Shown piece by piece: positions 10,301 through 17,546 of a stretch of DNA of 64,000 nt. Under the pieces are notes generated by a model. It was not told the origin of the DNA. It did not search any database and worked only from the letters and a program-made list of their open reading frames with translations. Every line of letters begins with the position of its first letter. Positions within the stretch are counted from its first letter, which is position 1. The stretch comes from CAYXTW01 sp964452645 (GTDB lineage: Bacteria; Zixibacteria; MSB-5A5; GN15; PGXB01). Location: positions 75,660 through 139,659 of the forward strand of contig CAYVMO010000005.1 of assembly GCA_964452645.1 (NCBI GenBank). Reading direction: 5' to 3'. A program made the position numbers and the translations under genes.

Positions 10301-10439
10301 CGGTTTTGGCTTTCAGCTCATCTTCCGACAGTGATGATAATTTTTCATAACTTTCGTTAATTTCATCTACGATCGGTCTAAGCTTTTTGACATCGCGACC
10401 ATGTTTGGTGCCGAAGATTTTTGTTATAATATTAGGCAT
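7392..10439 (-). CDS. secA: Preprotein translocase ATPase SecA
   Basis: This is the motor ATPase of the Sec pathway and drives unfolded preproteins through SecYEG. Walker A is ATGEGKT near residues 115-121, Walker B is within VDEVDSVLIDEART, and the second ATPase half shows TNMAGRGTDIKLG and GRSGRQGDPGSS. At 1,015 residues it is longer than E. coli SecA (901). Extra sequence follows the LIISGPV segment at about 235-345, as in many Bacteroidetes-related SecAs. The C-terminal zinc motif NDPCPCGSGKKYKKCHG, which binds SecB or ribosomes, is intact. The many secreted proteins in this window would depend on it. It lies 10 bases upstream of arsC on the same strand. Confidence 0.97.
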   Translation of the reverse strand: MPNIITKIFGTKHGRDVKKLRPIVDEINESYEKLSSLSEDELKAKTDEFRKRLGEGETLDDVLPEAFAVVKDACRRLVGTIWDVVGIETEWNMVPYDVQLMGGVVLYQGKIAEMATGEGKTLVATLPTYLNALSGKGVHIVTVNDYLAKRDSEWMGMIFKYLGLTVGCIQNEMDSAERKVEYQKDITYGTNNEFGFDYLRDNMAQTAEERVHRGYNYAIVDEVDSVLIDEARTPLIISGPVKSTIHERFAEMRPTVSTLVRKQTNLINEKIAQAEKLLQTGNHDDEYQAGELLLSASRGAPKNKKYLKLSKEPGIISLINRVESDYLRDKKSHLVDETLYYVISEKENTINLTDNGRAQFSKAEQELFEIPDITEAMSEIEGDSTLPPEEKTKKIDELYQVHSERSEKVHSISQLLRAYTLFEKDVEYVVQDDKIMIVDEFTGRLMPGRRYSDGLHQAIEAKEKVKIEGESQTLATITLQNYFRMYDKLAGMTGTAETEAQELWDIYKLDVVCIPTNEPVRRIDSEDVIYRTRREKYNAIIDQIIECYNSSRPVLVGTISVEVSETLSRMLKRKGIPHNVLNAKHHQQEAEIVARAGQPHAVTIATNMAGRGTDIKLGKAIVKHPNCALKDPRLDEEICPFIDELDCLDNVPCGLHIIGTERHESRRIDRQLRGRSGRQGDPGSSSFYLSLEDDLMRLFGSDRLGRIMDRLGVEEGEVITHKMVTRAIERAQKRVEMQNFSIRKHTLEYDDVMNAQREVIYDRRLAALERESIKDEVIELIDSVLERLIDQYCPVKVYPENWSLQEFAEEARNIYLLNIDFKKEDIPDLSREKLFEQVQKAVMTFYGQKERAYGDEIMRRLERFAVLMTIDRHWRDHMYEMDQLKTGIGLRAYGQRDPLVEYKRESFRIFSDLIDVIDKDIVSMVFKLQVNMPEKSREERRREAQHGNVVASHQESVGMGFGSATQSEEANPMAAAAERGKAKPFKRQGEKIGRNDPCPCGSGKKYKKCHGANQS

Positions 10440-10530
10440 ACGATACCTTTTATTTTCTATCCTAAAACATAAATATAGAATTTAAAGCACATTTATCAAC
10501 CGGATTCACGAAAATTAAAGACGGTCGGTT

Positions 10531-11715
10531 TTATTTTCGACCCTGGAGTTTTTTCCGAAAGTCATTCCAAATAGTTTCATAATAGTCATTGGCGGGATCC
10601 TGTTCCATAGCCTCTTGCATCAGGCTGACAGCGGTCTTGGTATCCCCGAGAGCATCATAAATTTCAGCGGCGGTTTTGATCGTCTTACCTTTGAAGGGAC
10701 CTTCCGTAGCGAGTTTGGCGGCCTGAAGGGCATATTTTTTCGCTTCCGTCAAATTTATTTTTCGCTCCAAACACCATTCGGCGAAATCGTAGAATTTATC
10801 CGGCTTGGTCTCCCAGCCTTCTCCAAGCGAGGTTTTTTTCATTCCCAGTGCTTTAGCGGTATCGTTATCAACATGAAGAGCATAATCCATTTTAAATTCA
10901 TCATGGTATTGCGTATATTTTTCGTTATTACTTCGGGCGGTGACATCCAATCCGGCCTGAATATATTTGGCTAATTTCCCCGTTCCATCCAGCTTCCGGG
11001 CAACACGGCTGATGACTCTGGCCATCTTGATGACACTTTCCGGTTTTTTATTTTTTAAATCCAGTACCGCATCGGCCGAAGGCAGAATCTCTTCGAACGG
11101 GATTTCATAATTCCAGGCCGCGGAAGCCATATTTTGAAATATGTTATATTCATAATCTATAGCCGGACTGCCGCCGAGTTTTTTTGCCTGTTGATAATAG
11201 TTTACCGCTTTCAAATATTCTCGTGTGTCGGAATAGTATCCGGCCAGAAATAAGGCATCGGATGGGTTTGGTTTACGATTGAAATTAATCTCCCGATCTT
11301 TAATAGTCGTCAAATCCGAAAGGGCCATCTTTAACATGCTCACGAATCGGTTGGCGCCGTTATATCCTACCCAGCGCCTGATAACATCGCCTTTGCTGTT
11401 GGCCAGGACAAACACCGGGTAGGTGTTGCCCGCTTTGTATTCTTCGGAAAGAGCGATGCCGTCGCCCTCTCTTACATTAAGAGAAATATGGACAACTGAT
11501 TTCAAAGCGTTTTTTATGATGTCGCTTGTTTCCGCTTCACTCGTGGCCTTCTGGCAGTACTCGCAATCGGAGCGAATGAATTCCATCAAAAGCGGTTTAC
11601 CCAACTCGGCGGATAAGGCTTTAGCCTCGCTAAAATCGGTAGGTTCCTGTGCGGGCGCCAATCCCGGCAAAATAGTGGTAATTGCAAAAAAGAATATGGT
11701 AATTTTAATCTTCAT
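10531..11715 (-). CDS. Exported thioredoxin-fold protein with TPR-like C-terminus
   Basis: This is a 394-residue protein with an N-terminal signal peptide (about 1-22, ending LAPAQ). A thioredoxin-like domain at about 28-140 carries a CEYC pair (Cys51 and Cys54) after FIRSD, and NTYPVFVLANSKGDVIRRWVG resembles the cis-Pro region of thioredoxins. The C-terminal 250 residues are helical repeats of TPR type (SDTREYLKAVNYYQQAKKLG; IYDALGDTKTAVSLMQEAM). A periplasmic disulfide or metal-handling role is likely, but the substrate is unknown. It is transcribed divergently from the copper ATPase gene at 11844 across a 128-base AT-rich gap, which makes a link to copper or thiol homeostasis plausible but unproven. 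Confidence 0.75.
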   Translation of the reverse strand: MKIKITIFFFAITTILPGLAPAQEPTDFSEAKALSAELGKPLLMEFIRSDCEYCQKATSEAETSDIIKNALKSVVHISLNVREGDGIALSEEYKAGNTYPVFVLANSKGDVIRRWVGYNGANRFVSMLKMALSDLTTIKDREINFNRKPNPSDALFLAGYYSDTREYLKAVNYYQQAKKLGGSPAIDYEYNIFQNMASAAWNYEIPFEEILPSADAVLDLKNKKPESVIKMARVISRVARKLDGTGKLAKYIQAGLDVTARSNNEKYTQYHDEFKMDYALHVDNDTAKALGMKKTSLGEGWETKPDKFYDFAEWCLERKINLTEAKKYALQAAKLATEGPFKGKTIKTAAEIYDALGDTKTAVSLMQEAMEQDPANDYYETIWNDFRKKLQGRK

Positions 11716-11809
11716 ATTATTTTATTACGATTAAAAATCGATATAAGCATAAGTTTTATATCATATTATAAAAATCTGTGGAAGTCAAGTTCCGGTGGAA
11801 GTTTACATT

Positions 11810-11837
11810 TTGACAATGACCTTCGTATTAGTATCTT
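11810..11837 (+). promoter_or_regulatory. Possible promoter giving a leaderless copA mRNA
   Basis: TTGACA at 11810-11815 is a perfect -35. TATCTT at 11832-11837 (four of six) follows after 16 bases. The normal start point, about seven bases past the -10, would fall on the ATG at 11844. No ribosome-binding site precedes that ATG, which fits a leaderless message. Confidence 0.35.
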
Positions 11838-11843
11838 GTGGTT

Positions 11844-14057
11844 ATGAGCAAAGAAGAAAAACTCCGGCTTAAAGTCGGCGGGATGCATTGCGCCGGATGC
11901 GCCGCCGGAATAGAAAAAGGTCTGTCGGAAATGGAAGGTGTCGTGCAGGCGCAGGTCAATTATGCTTTGGGTACGGCGGCCATTGAATACAAAACCGAAA
12001 AGACCGACTGGCAATCGATTTTCGATAAGATAACGCAGCTTGGATATGTTCCCTCCCCGGATAGGATGGAGACTCATATTGAGGATAGCGAGTCGATCAA
12101 AGCGCGAAGACGCTTTCTGACCGCCCTGGCTTTTCTGGTGCCGCTTTTGATTTTCAGTTTCGGCGGAATGTTTCTGCCGAATATGCTGGTCAGCCCGAAA
12201 ATCGCAGGTATCGTAATGTTTCTTCTAACATTGCCGATCCTGTTTTTTCCCGGGCGGGAGATTTTTGCCGACGCCTGGTTGCAGGCGAAACATGTCCGCG
12301 CTAATATGAATTCTCTAATCGCTCTGGGATCATTAGCGGCTATTTTGTACAGTTGCTATGTAATTATCGATATTTCCATTTTAAAAAAGATAGTCGTCCC
12401 GCATTTCTATTTTGAAACGGCGGCGATGATTATCACTTTGATACTTCTCGGTCGCTTTCTTGAGGCTCGCGCAGGGCATAAAGCCAAAGACGCCATCGGC
12501 GCGCTCATGAAACTCCGTCCGGAGAATGCAACCGCAATCATTGATGATGTCGAAGTCGACGTGGAAGTCGGGATTATCCGGCCCGGTATGATAATTTATG
12601 TAAAACCGGGAGAGAAGATTCCGGCCGACGGAAAAGTGATCGAAGGGTCGCCGTCGCTGAATGAATCAATGCTTACCGGGGAATCGATGCCGGTCGACAA
12701 ATTAATCGGTGATCCTGTTATCGGCGGTTCGGTGAATGGTAATACCAGTTTTAAATTCGAAGTGACCGGGGTTGGCGAAGATACATTTCTGGCAAATATT
12801 GTCAGACTCGTGGTTGAAGCCCAGAATAAAAAAGCGCCGGTCCAAAGATTGGCCGACAAAATTGCCGGAATTTTTGTCCCGATTGTTTTACTGGCCGCGG
12901 TAATAACATTTGTCATCTGGTATCTGGCCGATCCCGGCAGTCTTTTTCTTCTGACCGCACCGGTAGCCGTTTTGATAATCGCCTGTCCCTGCGCATTGGG
13001 TTTGGCCACCCCGACTGCAATTCTGGCCGGAACCGGCCGGGCGGCCCGCCGGGGAATTTATTTTCGCGGCGGCGATATCGTTGAAAACTGTAACAAGATC
13101 GATTATGTTATTTTTGATAAAACCGGAACCTTGACTCACGGAGAATTTGAAGTTCTGTCGGTAAAGTCGCTGGATGATGAAAAAGAGGATGTGTTGCTGC
13201 GATTGGCGGCGTCGGTGGAATCCGGCTCGCAGCATCCGTTGGCGGCGGCGGTGGTGAATAAGGCAAAATCACTTGAGCTGGAATTATCTTCGCCCAAAAA
13301 TCTGGTCGAATCACCCGGTTTTGGCTTAAAAGCGGAAGTGAATGATACGATCGTGATTACCGGTAATGAGGCGACCATGAAAAGGGAGAAAATCGATATT
13401 GCTGACTTGATGGAAGAGGCTGATAAGGAAATGTCTCAAGGTCGAACGGTGATATTTGTAGCCGCCGATGGCCAGCCGATTGGCTTTTTGGCGCTGGCGG
13501 ACATGATCAAAGAGGAGGCGGCCGACGTTATCGACGGTATTCACAAGTCGGGCCGAAAAGTGGTATTACTGACCGGTGATAATTATAAGACGACGCAGGG
13601 GGTTGCCGCCAGTCTGGCGATTGACAGGTTCGAAGCCGGTATCAAGCCGGATCAGAAGGCCGTTATTGTCGAAACGTTCCGCCGCGCCGATCATAATGTG
13701 ATGATGGTCGGTGACGGCATCAATGATGCCCCGGCGCTGGCCTCGGCGAATATCGGTGTTGCCCTGGGAAGCGGTACCGATGTTGCCATCGAGTCGGCTG
13801 ATGTAATCTTAGTAAGAGACAATCTTAAATCGCTTCTGGAAGCGCTGGATATATCCAGATTGACTTTGCGAACCATCAAGCAAAATCTCTTCTGGGCTTT
13901 TTTCTATAATATTATCGCTATTCCATTGGCGGCGGGACTCTTTTATCCGATTTTCGGCTGGAGTTTATCGCCGGTCATCGCCGCCGCCGCCATGGCCTTC
14001 TCATCATTATTCGTCGTGACGAATTCACTTCGGTTATCGAGTGTGAAAAAATCTTAG
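11844..14057 (+). CDS. copA: Copper-transporting P1B-type ATPase
   Basis: This is an inner-membrane heavy-metal pump of about 737 residues, probably exporting Cu(I). It has an N-terminal HMA domain with GMHCAGCA (Cys16 and Cys19), the transmembrane metal motif CPC at 381-383 in IIACPCALGLATP, the phosphorylation site DKTGT with Asp425, an HP motif in SQHPLAAAVV, and the hinge VGDGINDAPALASA. The CPC motif and single HMA place it in the Cu(I) group. I used the ATG at 11844 rather than a GTG six bases earlier. No Shine-Dalgarno sequence is visible before either. It is separate from the second metal ATPase at 43177-45798 and has a different N-terminus. Confidence 0.93.
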   Translation: MSKEEKLRLKVGGMHCAGCAAGIEKGLSEMEGVVQAQVNYALGTAAIEYKTEKTDWQSIFDKITQLGYVPSPDRMETHIEDSESIKARRRFLTALAFLVPLLIFSFGGMFLPNMLVSPKIAGIVMFLLTLPILFFPGREIFADAWLQAKHVRANMNSLIALGSLAAILYSCYVIIDISILKKIVVPHFYFETAAMIITLILLGRFLEARAGHKAKDAIGALMKLRPENATAIIDDVEVDVEVGIIRPGMIIYVKPGEKIPADGKVIEGSPSLNESMLTGESMPVDKLIGDPVIGGSVNGNTSFKFEVTGVGEDTFLANIVRLVVEAQNKKAPVQRLADKIAGIFVPIVLLAAVITFVIWYLADPGSLFLLTAPVAVLIIACPCALGLATPTAILAGTGRAARRGIYFRGGDIVENCNKIDYVIFDKTGTLTHGEFEVLSVKSLDDEKEDVLLRLAASVESGSQHPLAAAVVNKAKSLELELSSPKNLVESPGFGLKAEVNDTIVITGNEATMKREKIDIADLMEEADKEMSQGRTVIFVAADGQPIGFLALADMIKEEAADVIDGIHKSGRKVVLLTGDNYKTTQGVAASLAIDRFEAGIKPDQKAVIVETFRRADHNVMMVGDGINDAPALASANIGVALGSGTDVAIESADVILVRDNLKSLLEALDISRLTLRTIKQNLFWAFFYNIIAIPLAAGLFYPIFGWSLSPVIAAAAMAFSSLFVVTNSLRLSSVKKS

Positions 14058-14125
14058 GGACTTGACATCGCAAGATTTATCCCTAATTTCCCGCAAATGA
14101 CTATCATATGTTGTTGGTATATTAG

Positions 14126-14710
14126 ATGATTTCGCTAATTGTCGGGCTGGGGAATCCGGGTATAAGATACGCCGAGACAAGGCATAATCTCGGATATGAC
14201 CTGCTTGATAAACTCAGCCTGAAATGGAAAATCCGTCAAAAAGCCGGGCTGGGCGATTATTATATGGCCGAAAAAGAATTTGAGAGGCGTATGGTAAGGC
14301 TCGTCTGGCCAACGACTTATATGAACAGCTCCGGAAACGCTGTGGTCCAGGCGATGGTTGCATACAATCTTACCCCGCCTGATATTCTAATCGTTTATGA
14401 CGATTTTGAGTTGCCATTTGGAAATATCAGAATCAGGATGAAAGGCTCGCCCGGAAGTCATAACGGGATGGAGTCTGTCATAGGAAGCCTGGAAACCGAA
14501 GAGATTCTTCGGCTGCGGATGGGGACCGGGCCGCTTCCGGAAGATATTGACCCGATTCAATTCGTCCTGGGGAGATTTTCCGATAAAGAGGCTGAAATAA
14601 AAAATAAAATGCTTGATAAAGCGGTCGAAGCTGTATTATATTTGTTAACAAATCGCCCGGAAGAGGCGATGAATGTATATAACAGTAACCCTGCTCCGGA
14701 AGATGATTAA
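14126..14710 (+). CDS. pth: Peptidyl-tRNA hydrolase
   Basis: This is an essential cytoplasmic enzyme that releases peptides from peptidyl-tRNA dropped by ribosomes. The family motifs are all present: GLGNPG at residues 7-12, catalytic His20 in TRHNLG, YMNSSGNAV for substrate binding, YDDFELPFG, and GSPGSHNGMESV. The length of 194 is standard. The ATG at 14126 has no obvious ribosome-binding site. It precedes the S6-S18-L9 cluster by 46 bases, an order often seen in bacteria and in keeping with a translation operon. Confidence 0.96.
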   Translation: MISLIVGLGNPGIRYAETRHNLGYDLLDKLSLKWKIRQKAGLGDYYMAEKEFERRMVRLVWPTTYMNSSGNAVVQAMVAYNLTPPDILIVYDDFELPFGNIRIRMKGSPGSHNGMESVIGSLETEEILRLRMGTGPLPEDIDPIQFVLGRFSDKEAEIKNKMLDKAVEAVLYLLTNRPEEAMNVYNSNPAPEDD

Positions 14711-14756
14711 TTCCGGGGCCGTTTGAAACTTGAAACGTCCGAAGGGAGGATCGTTG

Positions 14757-15263
14757 ATGCGTGTTTATGAAACGACCTTTATTCTGAGTCCACAAGCCGA
14801 CGACGCCGCTTTCGACCGGCAGATCAAAGCTGTTTCCGAATTAATTAATCGTTATCAGGGAAAAGTGTTGGAGGAAGATCGCTGGGGTGTCCGGCGACTT
14901 GCGTACGCCATCAAAAAATTCACTCAAGGATATTACACTCGTTTAGTTTTTGAGGGGAATAGCACACTCCTCAAAGAGCTGGACAGGTTTTACCGACTTG
15001 AAGAACCTTATATTCGCAACCTGACTGTCAGTTTTGAGGGTAAACTGAAAGAAAGGGAAGACGAAGAACCGGATGCATACAGACCGCATAAAGCTGCTCC
15101 TGATATTGAAAAAGTGAAGGAAGATAAGATTGAACCGCCGGTTGAAGAAGAACCTGAACAGGTCGAACCTGACGAGACTGAATCCGATACTTCGGCTGAT
15201 GAAGAATCGCATGAAACCGAACCGGCCGACGAGGATTTTGAGAAGCGGGAAGAGGAATTTTAA
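14757..15263 (+). CDS. rpsF: 30S ribosomal protein S6 with long acidic tail
   Basis: This is a small-subunit protein that binds 16S rRNA as a pair with S18. The core is at about residues 1-95, with MRVYETTFILSP at the start, the conserved WGVRRLAYAIKKFTQGYYTRLVF, and RNLTVSFEGK. I moved the start to the ATG at 14757, because GGGAGGA lies just upstream and the S6 core begins exactly there. The total length of about 168 exceeds the usual 95-135 residues. The extra 70 residues are an acidic, low-complexity tail of Glu, Asp, Pro and Thr, presumably disordered. It leads the rpsF-rpsR-DUF2232-rplI set. Confidence 0.96.
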   Translation: MRVYETTFILSPQADDAAFDRQIKAVSELINRYQGKVLEEDRWGVRRLAYAIKKFTQGYYTRLVFEGNSTLLKELDRFYRLEEPYIRNLTVSFEGKLKEREDEEPDAYRPHKAAPDIEKVKEDKIEPPVEEEPEQVEPDETESDTSADEESHETEPADEDFEKREEEF

Positions 15264-15363
15264 TTATTTTGTAAAATCAGGAAAATGTTTTCCGTAAACC
15301 GGCCGGCATTTTCCTGTGCGGAGATATAATAACAAATCGTCTTTTAATAGAGGGTAAACAACA

Positions 15364-15642
15364 ATGCCGTATCCCAGAAGAAAGAAGAGTGAAGCTTATA
15401 ATGCAAGAAAGGCGGAAGGTTTTGCGAGAAGAAAACGAATCTGTCGTTTTTGTGAAGATAAAATCGAATTTATCAATTATTTCGATGATCGGCTGCTTAA
15501 AAGATTCGTGAACGAACGCGGGAAAATCGTCCCGCGGCGAATTTCCGGAAACTGCGCCCATCATCAGAGAAGATTAACGACAGCCATAAAGAGAGCCAGA
15601 CATCTGGCCATAATGCCGTTTACCAGCGAATATTACCGGTAG
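15364..15642 (+). CDS. rpsR: 30S ribosomal protein S18, Cys-containing type
   Basis: This is the S6 partner in the 30S platform. The core motif KIEFINYFDDRLLKRFVNERGKIVPRR and the ending QRRLTTAIKRARHLAIMPFT are diagnostic. Four potential zinc ligands are visible: Cys27 and Cys30 in CRFC, then Cys64 and His67 in CAHH. This marks the zinc-binding form, in contrast to the Cys-free form used by many bacteria under zinc limitation. The length is 92. The start ATG follows GAGGGT by about 10 bases. The stop codon is followed at once by the next start. Confidence 0.96.
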   Translation: MPYPRRKKSEAYNARKAEGFARRKRICRFCEDKIEFINYFDDRLLKRFVNERGKIVPRRISGNCAHHQRRLTTAIKRARHLAIMPFTSEYYR

Positions 15643-16578
15643 ATGCGAATATTGAAAGAAAAAATGCGAGTCGATTTGAAAATAGCCAAATTTCTCGTCA
15701 ATTATTTCTGTCTGTTTTTTCTGATAGTTTTTTTGACCGTTTCGGGTATTCCGATTGTGGGATACTTGATGCAGGTGGCTGCCATTTTTTCTGTCATATA
15801 TTTTGTTTTTGAGGGAATGGTAATTTTTGCACTGCTTGGTTGTATGGGCTCTTTGGTTATGGCGGTACTTTTCTTCGGATTTACTCCGGCTCTAATCGGC
15901 GTCTGGGCGCAAGCAGTGATACCGGGCGCAATTATGGGGCGAATGATGGCGGTCGGTAAATCTCCGGCGAAAGCATTTATCACTTCTATGATTTTTTTGA
16001 TAGTTATTGCGCTGGGGATTTTTCTGCTGGAAAAAAACGTGATTTTCGGTGTTATCAATGACTCCAAAGAAATGGCCAAAAACCTTGTGGGCGGCATCGA
16101 ATCCGGGACGGCCGGCGTCCGGTTGACGGAAAATATCGCAAAAATGTTTGAGACGTTGCGGCGGTTGACACCAGCGTTGCTGATTCTCTCGGGCGTGGGG
16201 CAGCTTTTTCTCGGCTGGGTCGGTTTGATGCTGGTTTTGAAAATGCTCGGTCGCTTCCAGCCGGTCTTAATAAGTTTTGCCTACTGGAAAATGCCCTACA
16301 ATTATATATATATTGTCGGTGTCATGGTTTTATTGAGGCTAATCGGGACTGAGCCGATGCGAGTTCTGGCGGATAATGTAATTTTGTTTATGGCATTTTT
16401 TTATGCCCTGTTCGGATTGTCGGTTTTCGAATATTATTTGAAAAAAATAAAGCTGTCTTTGCTTTTGAGGGTAATTTTTTATATAGCATTTCTTCCCGGC
16501 GCCTTATTTGCGATTTTTATCGGATTATTCGATAGCTATTTTGATTTCCGGAAGGTCAGGGCAAGGATAATCGGTTGA
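15643..16578 (+). CDS. DUF2232 (YybS-like) multi-pass membrane protein
   Basis: This is a 311-residue hydrophobic protein with about eight predicted membrane segments (for example FLIVFLTVSGIPIVGYLM, and AFITSMIFLIVIALGIFLL). It matches DUF2232, the family usually encoded between rpsR/rpsF and rplI, and the position here is the strongest evidence. Its function is unknown; some relatives resemble ECF-type substrate-binding subunits. The ATG at 15643 abuts the rpsR stop. A second ATG at 15664 (MRVDLKIAKFL) could be the real start. Confidence 0.85.
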   Translation: MRILKEKMRVDLKIAKFLVNYFCLFFLIVFLTVSGIPIVGYLMQVAAIFSVIYFVFEGMVIFALLGCMGSLVMAVLFFGFTPALIGVWAQAVIPGAIMGRMMAVGKSPAKAFITSMIFLIVIALGIFLLEKNVIFGVINDSKEMAKNLVGGIESGTAGVRLTENIAKMFETLRRLTPALLILSGVGQLFLGWVGLMLVLKMLGRFQPVLISFAYWKMPYNYIYIVGVMVLLRLIGTEPMRVLADNVILFMAFFYALFGLSVFEYYLKKIKLSLLLRVIFYIAFLPGALFAIFIGLFDSYFDFRKVRARIIG

Positions 16579-16608
16579 TTTGGAAATTTATTATGAAAGG
16601 ATAAAGTC

Positions 16609-17055
16609 ATGAAAGTTATACTTCGACAGGATATTCGGGAATTGGGTAAAGCGGGACAAACTATTGAAGTAAAAGCGGGCTACGGTCGCAATTACCTGAT
16701 TCCTCGAAATCTGGCGATTCCGGCGACCAAAGCCAACGTGCGAGCAATCGATGAAATCGAGCGGCAAAATGAATTTCGGAAGCGCAAACAGTTGCGGGAA
16801 GCGGAACAATTGAAACTAAGACTTGAAAAACTTTCGCTGACCAGCGAAGTTCTGGTCGGCGAGGAAGATAAAATCTTCGGTTCGGTGACGGCTCAAAATA
16901 TTGTTGATCTTCTCGCCGAAGAAGGTGTTAAAGCGGATAAGCGAAATGTCATGCTGGAAGAACCGATTAAATCCCTGGGTGTTTATACTGTCCCGGTTAA
17001 GATTGAAAAGGATGTTATCGCCAATATTAAACTGTGGGTTATCAGAAAGGCATAA
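16609..17055 (+). CDS. rplI: 50S ribosomal protein L9
   Basis: This large-subunit protein binds 23S rRNA through its N-terminal domain and helps keep the reading frame. The N-terminal domain is classic (MKVILRQDIRELGKAG; VKAGYGRNYLIPRNLAI). A long linker helix (IDEIERQNEFRKRKQLREAEQ) connects to the C-terminal domain with KIFGSVTAQNI. The length of 148 is standard. GAAAGGA lies about eight bases before the ATG. It is followed two bases later by the DUF151 gene. Confidence 0.97.
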   Translation: MKVILRQDIRELGKAGQTIEVKAGYGRNYLIPRNLAIPATKANVRAIDEIERQNEFRKRKQLREAEQLKLRLEKLSLTSEVLVGEEDKIFGSVTAQNIVDLLAEEGVKADKRNVMLEEPIKSLGVYTVPVKIEKDVIANIKLWVIRKA

Positions 17056-17057
17056 TC

Positions 17058-17546
17058 ATGGCAATGCTTGAAGTAAGAGTCGACGGTCTGGCGCTGGATA
17101 TGACGACCAATTCTCCCGTGGTGATTTTGGCGGCCAAAGAGACCAATAAAGTGCTGCCGATTTGGATCGGCCATGCCGAGGCCTGGGCCATCGCGATGGA
17201 ACTTTCGGGTGTGGGCGCCAAAAGACCGATGACACATGATTTGCTGAAAACGGTTATCGCCATGCTGTCGGCTCACGTGGAAAAAATCGAAATAACCGAG
17301 CTAAAAGAGCAGACCTTTTATGCCCGTGTTTTAATAAAAGATAACGGTAAACTTCATGAGATCGATGCTCGCCCTTCCGATTCGATCGCCCTGGCGTTAA
17401 AAACCAGCGCCCCGATCTTTGCCGAGGAAGGGTTGTTTAATCTGCAAATGCCCGGTCAGAGTCTCGAGGAGGGACAGACCCCCGAATCGCTGGCCGATCG
17501 ATTGAAAAAGATTAACCCCGAAGATTTCGGGAAATACTCGTTGTAG
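17058..17546 (+). CDS. DUF151 bifunctional nuclease-family protein
   Basis: This is a cytoplasmic protein of about 162 residues in the BFN/DUF151 family, named for plant homologues with DNase and RNase activity. The family segment is visible in PVVILAAKETNKVLPIWIGHAEAWAIA, RPMTHDLLKTVI and ARPSDSIALALKTSAPIF. The start was set at the ATG at 17058, eight residues inside the longest frame, because AGAAAGG precedes it at the right distance and it clears the rplI stop. Its bacterial role is uncertain. Placement directly behind rplI suggests cotranscription. Its TAG stop overlaps the next GTG start by one base. Confidence 0.9.
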   Translation: MAMLEVRVDGLALDMTTNSPVVILAAKETNKVLPIWIGHAEAWAIAMELSGVGAKRPMTHDLLKTVIAMLSAHVEKIEITELKEQTFYARVLIKDNGKLHEIDARPSDSIALALKTSAPIFAEEGLFNLQMPGQSLEEGQTPESLADRLKKINPEDFGKYSL

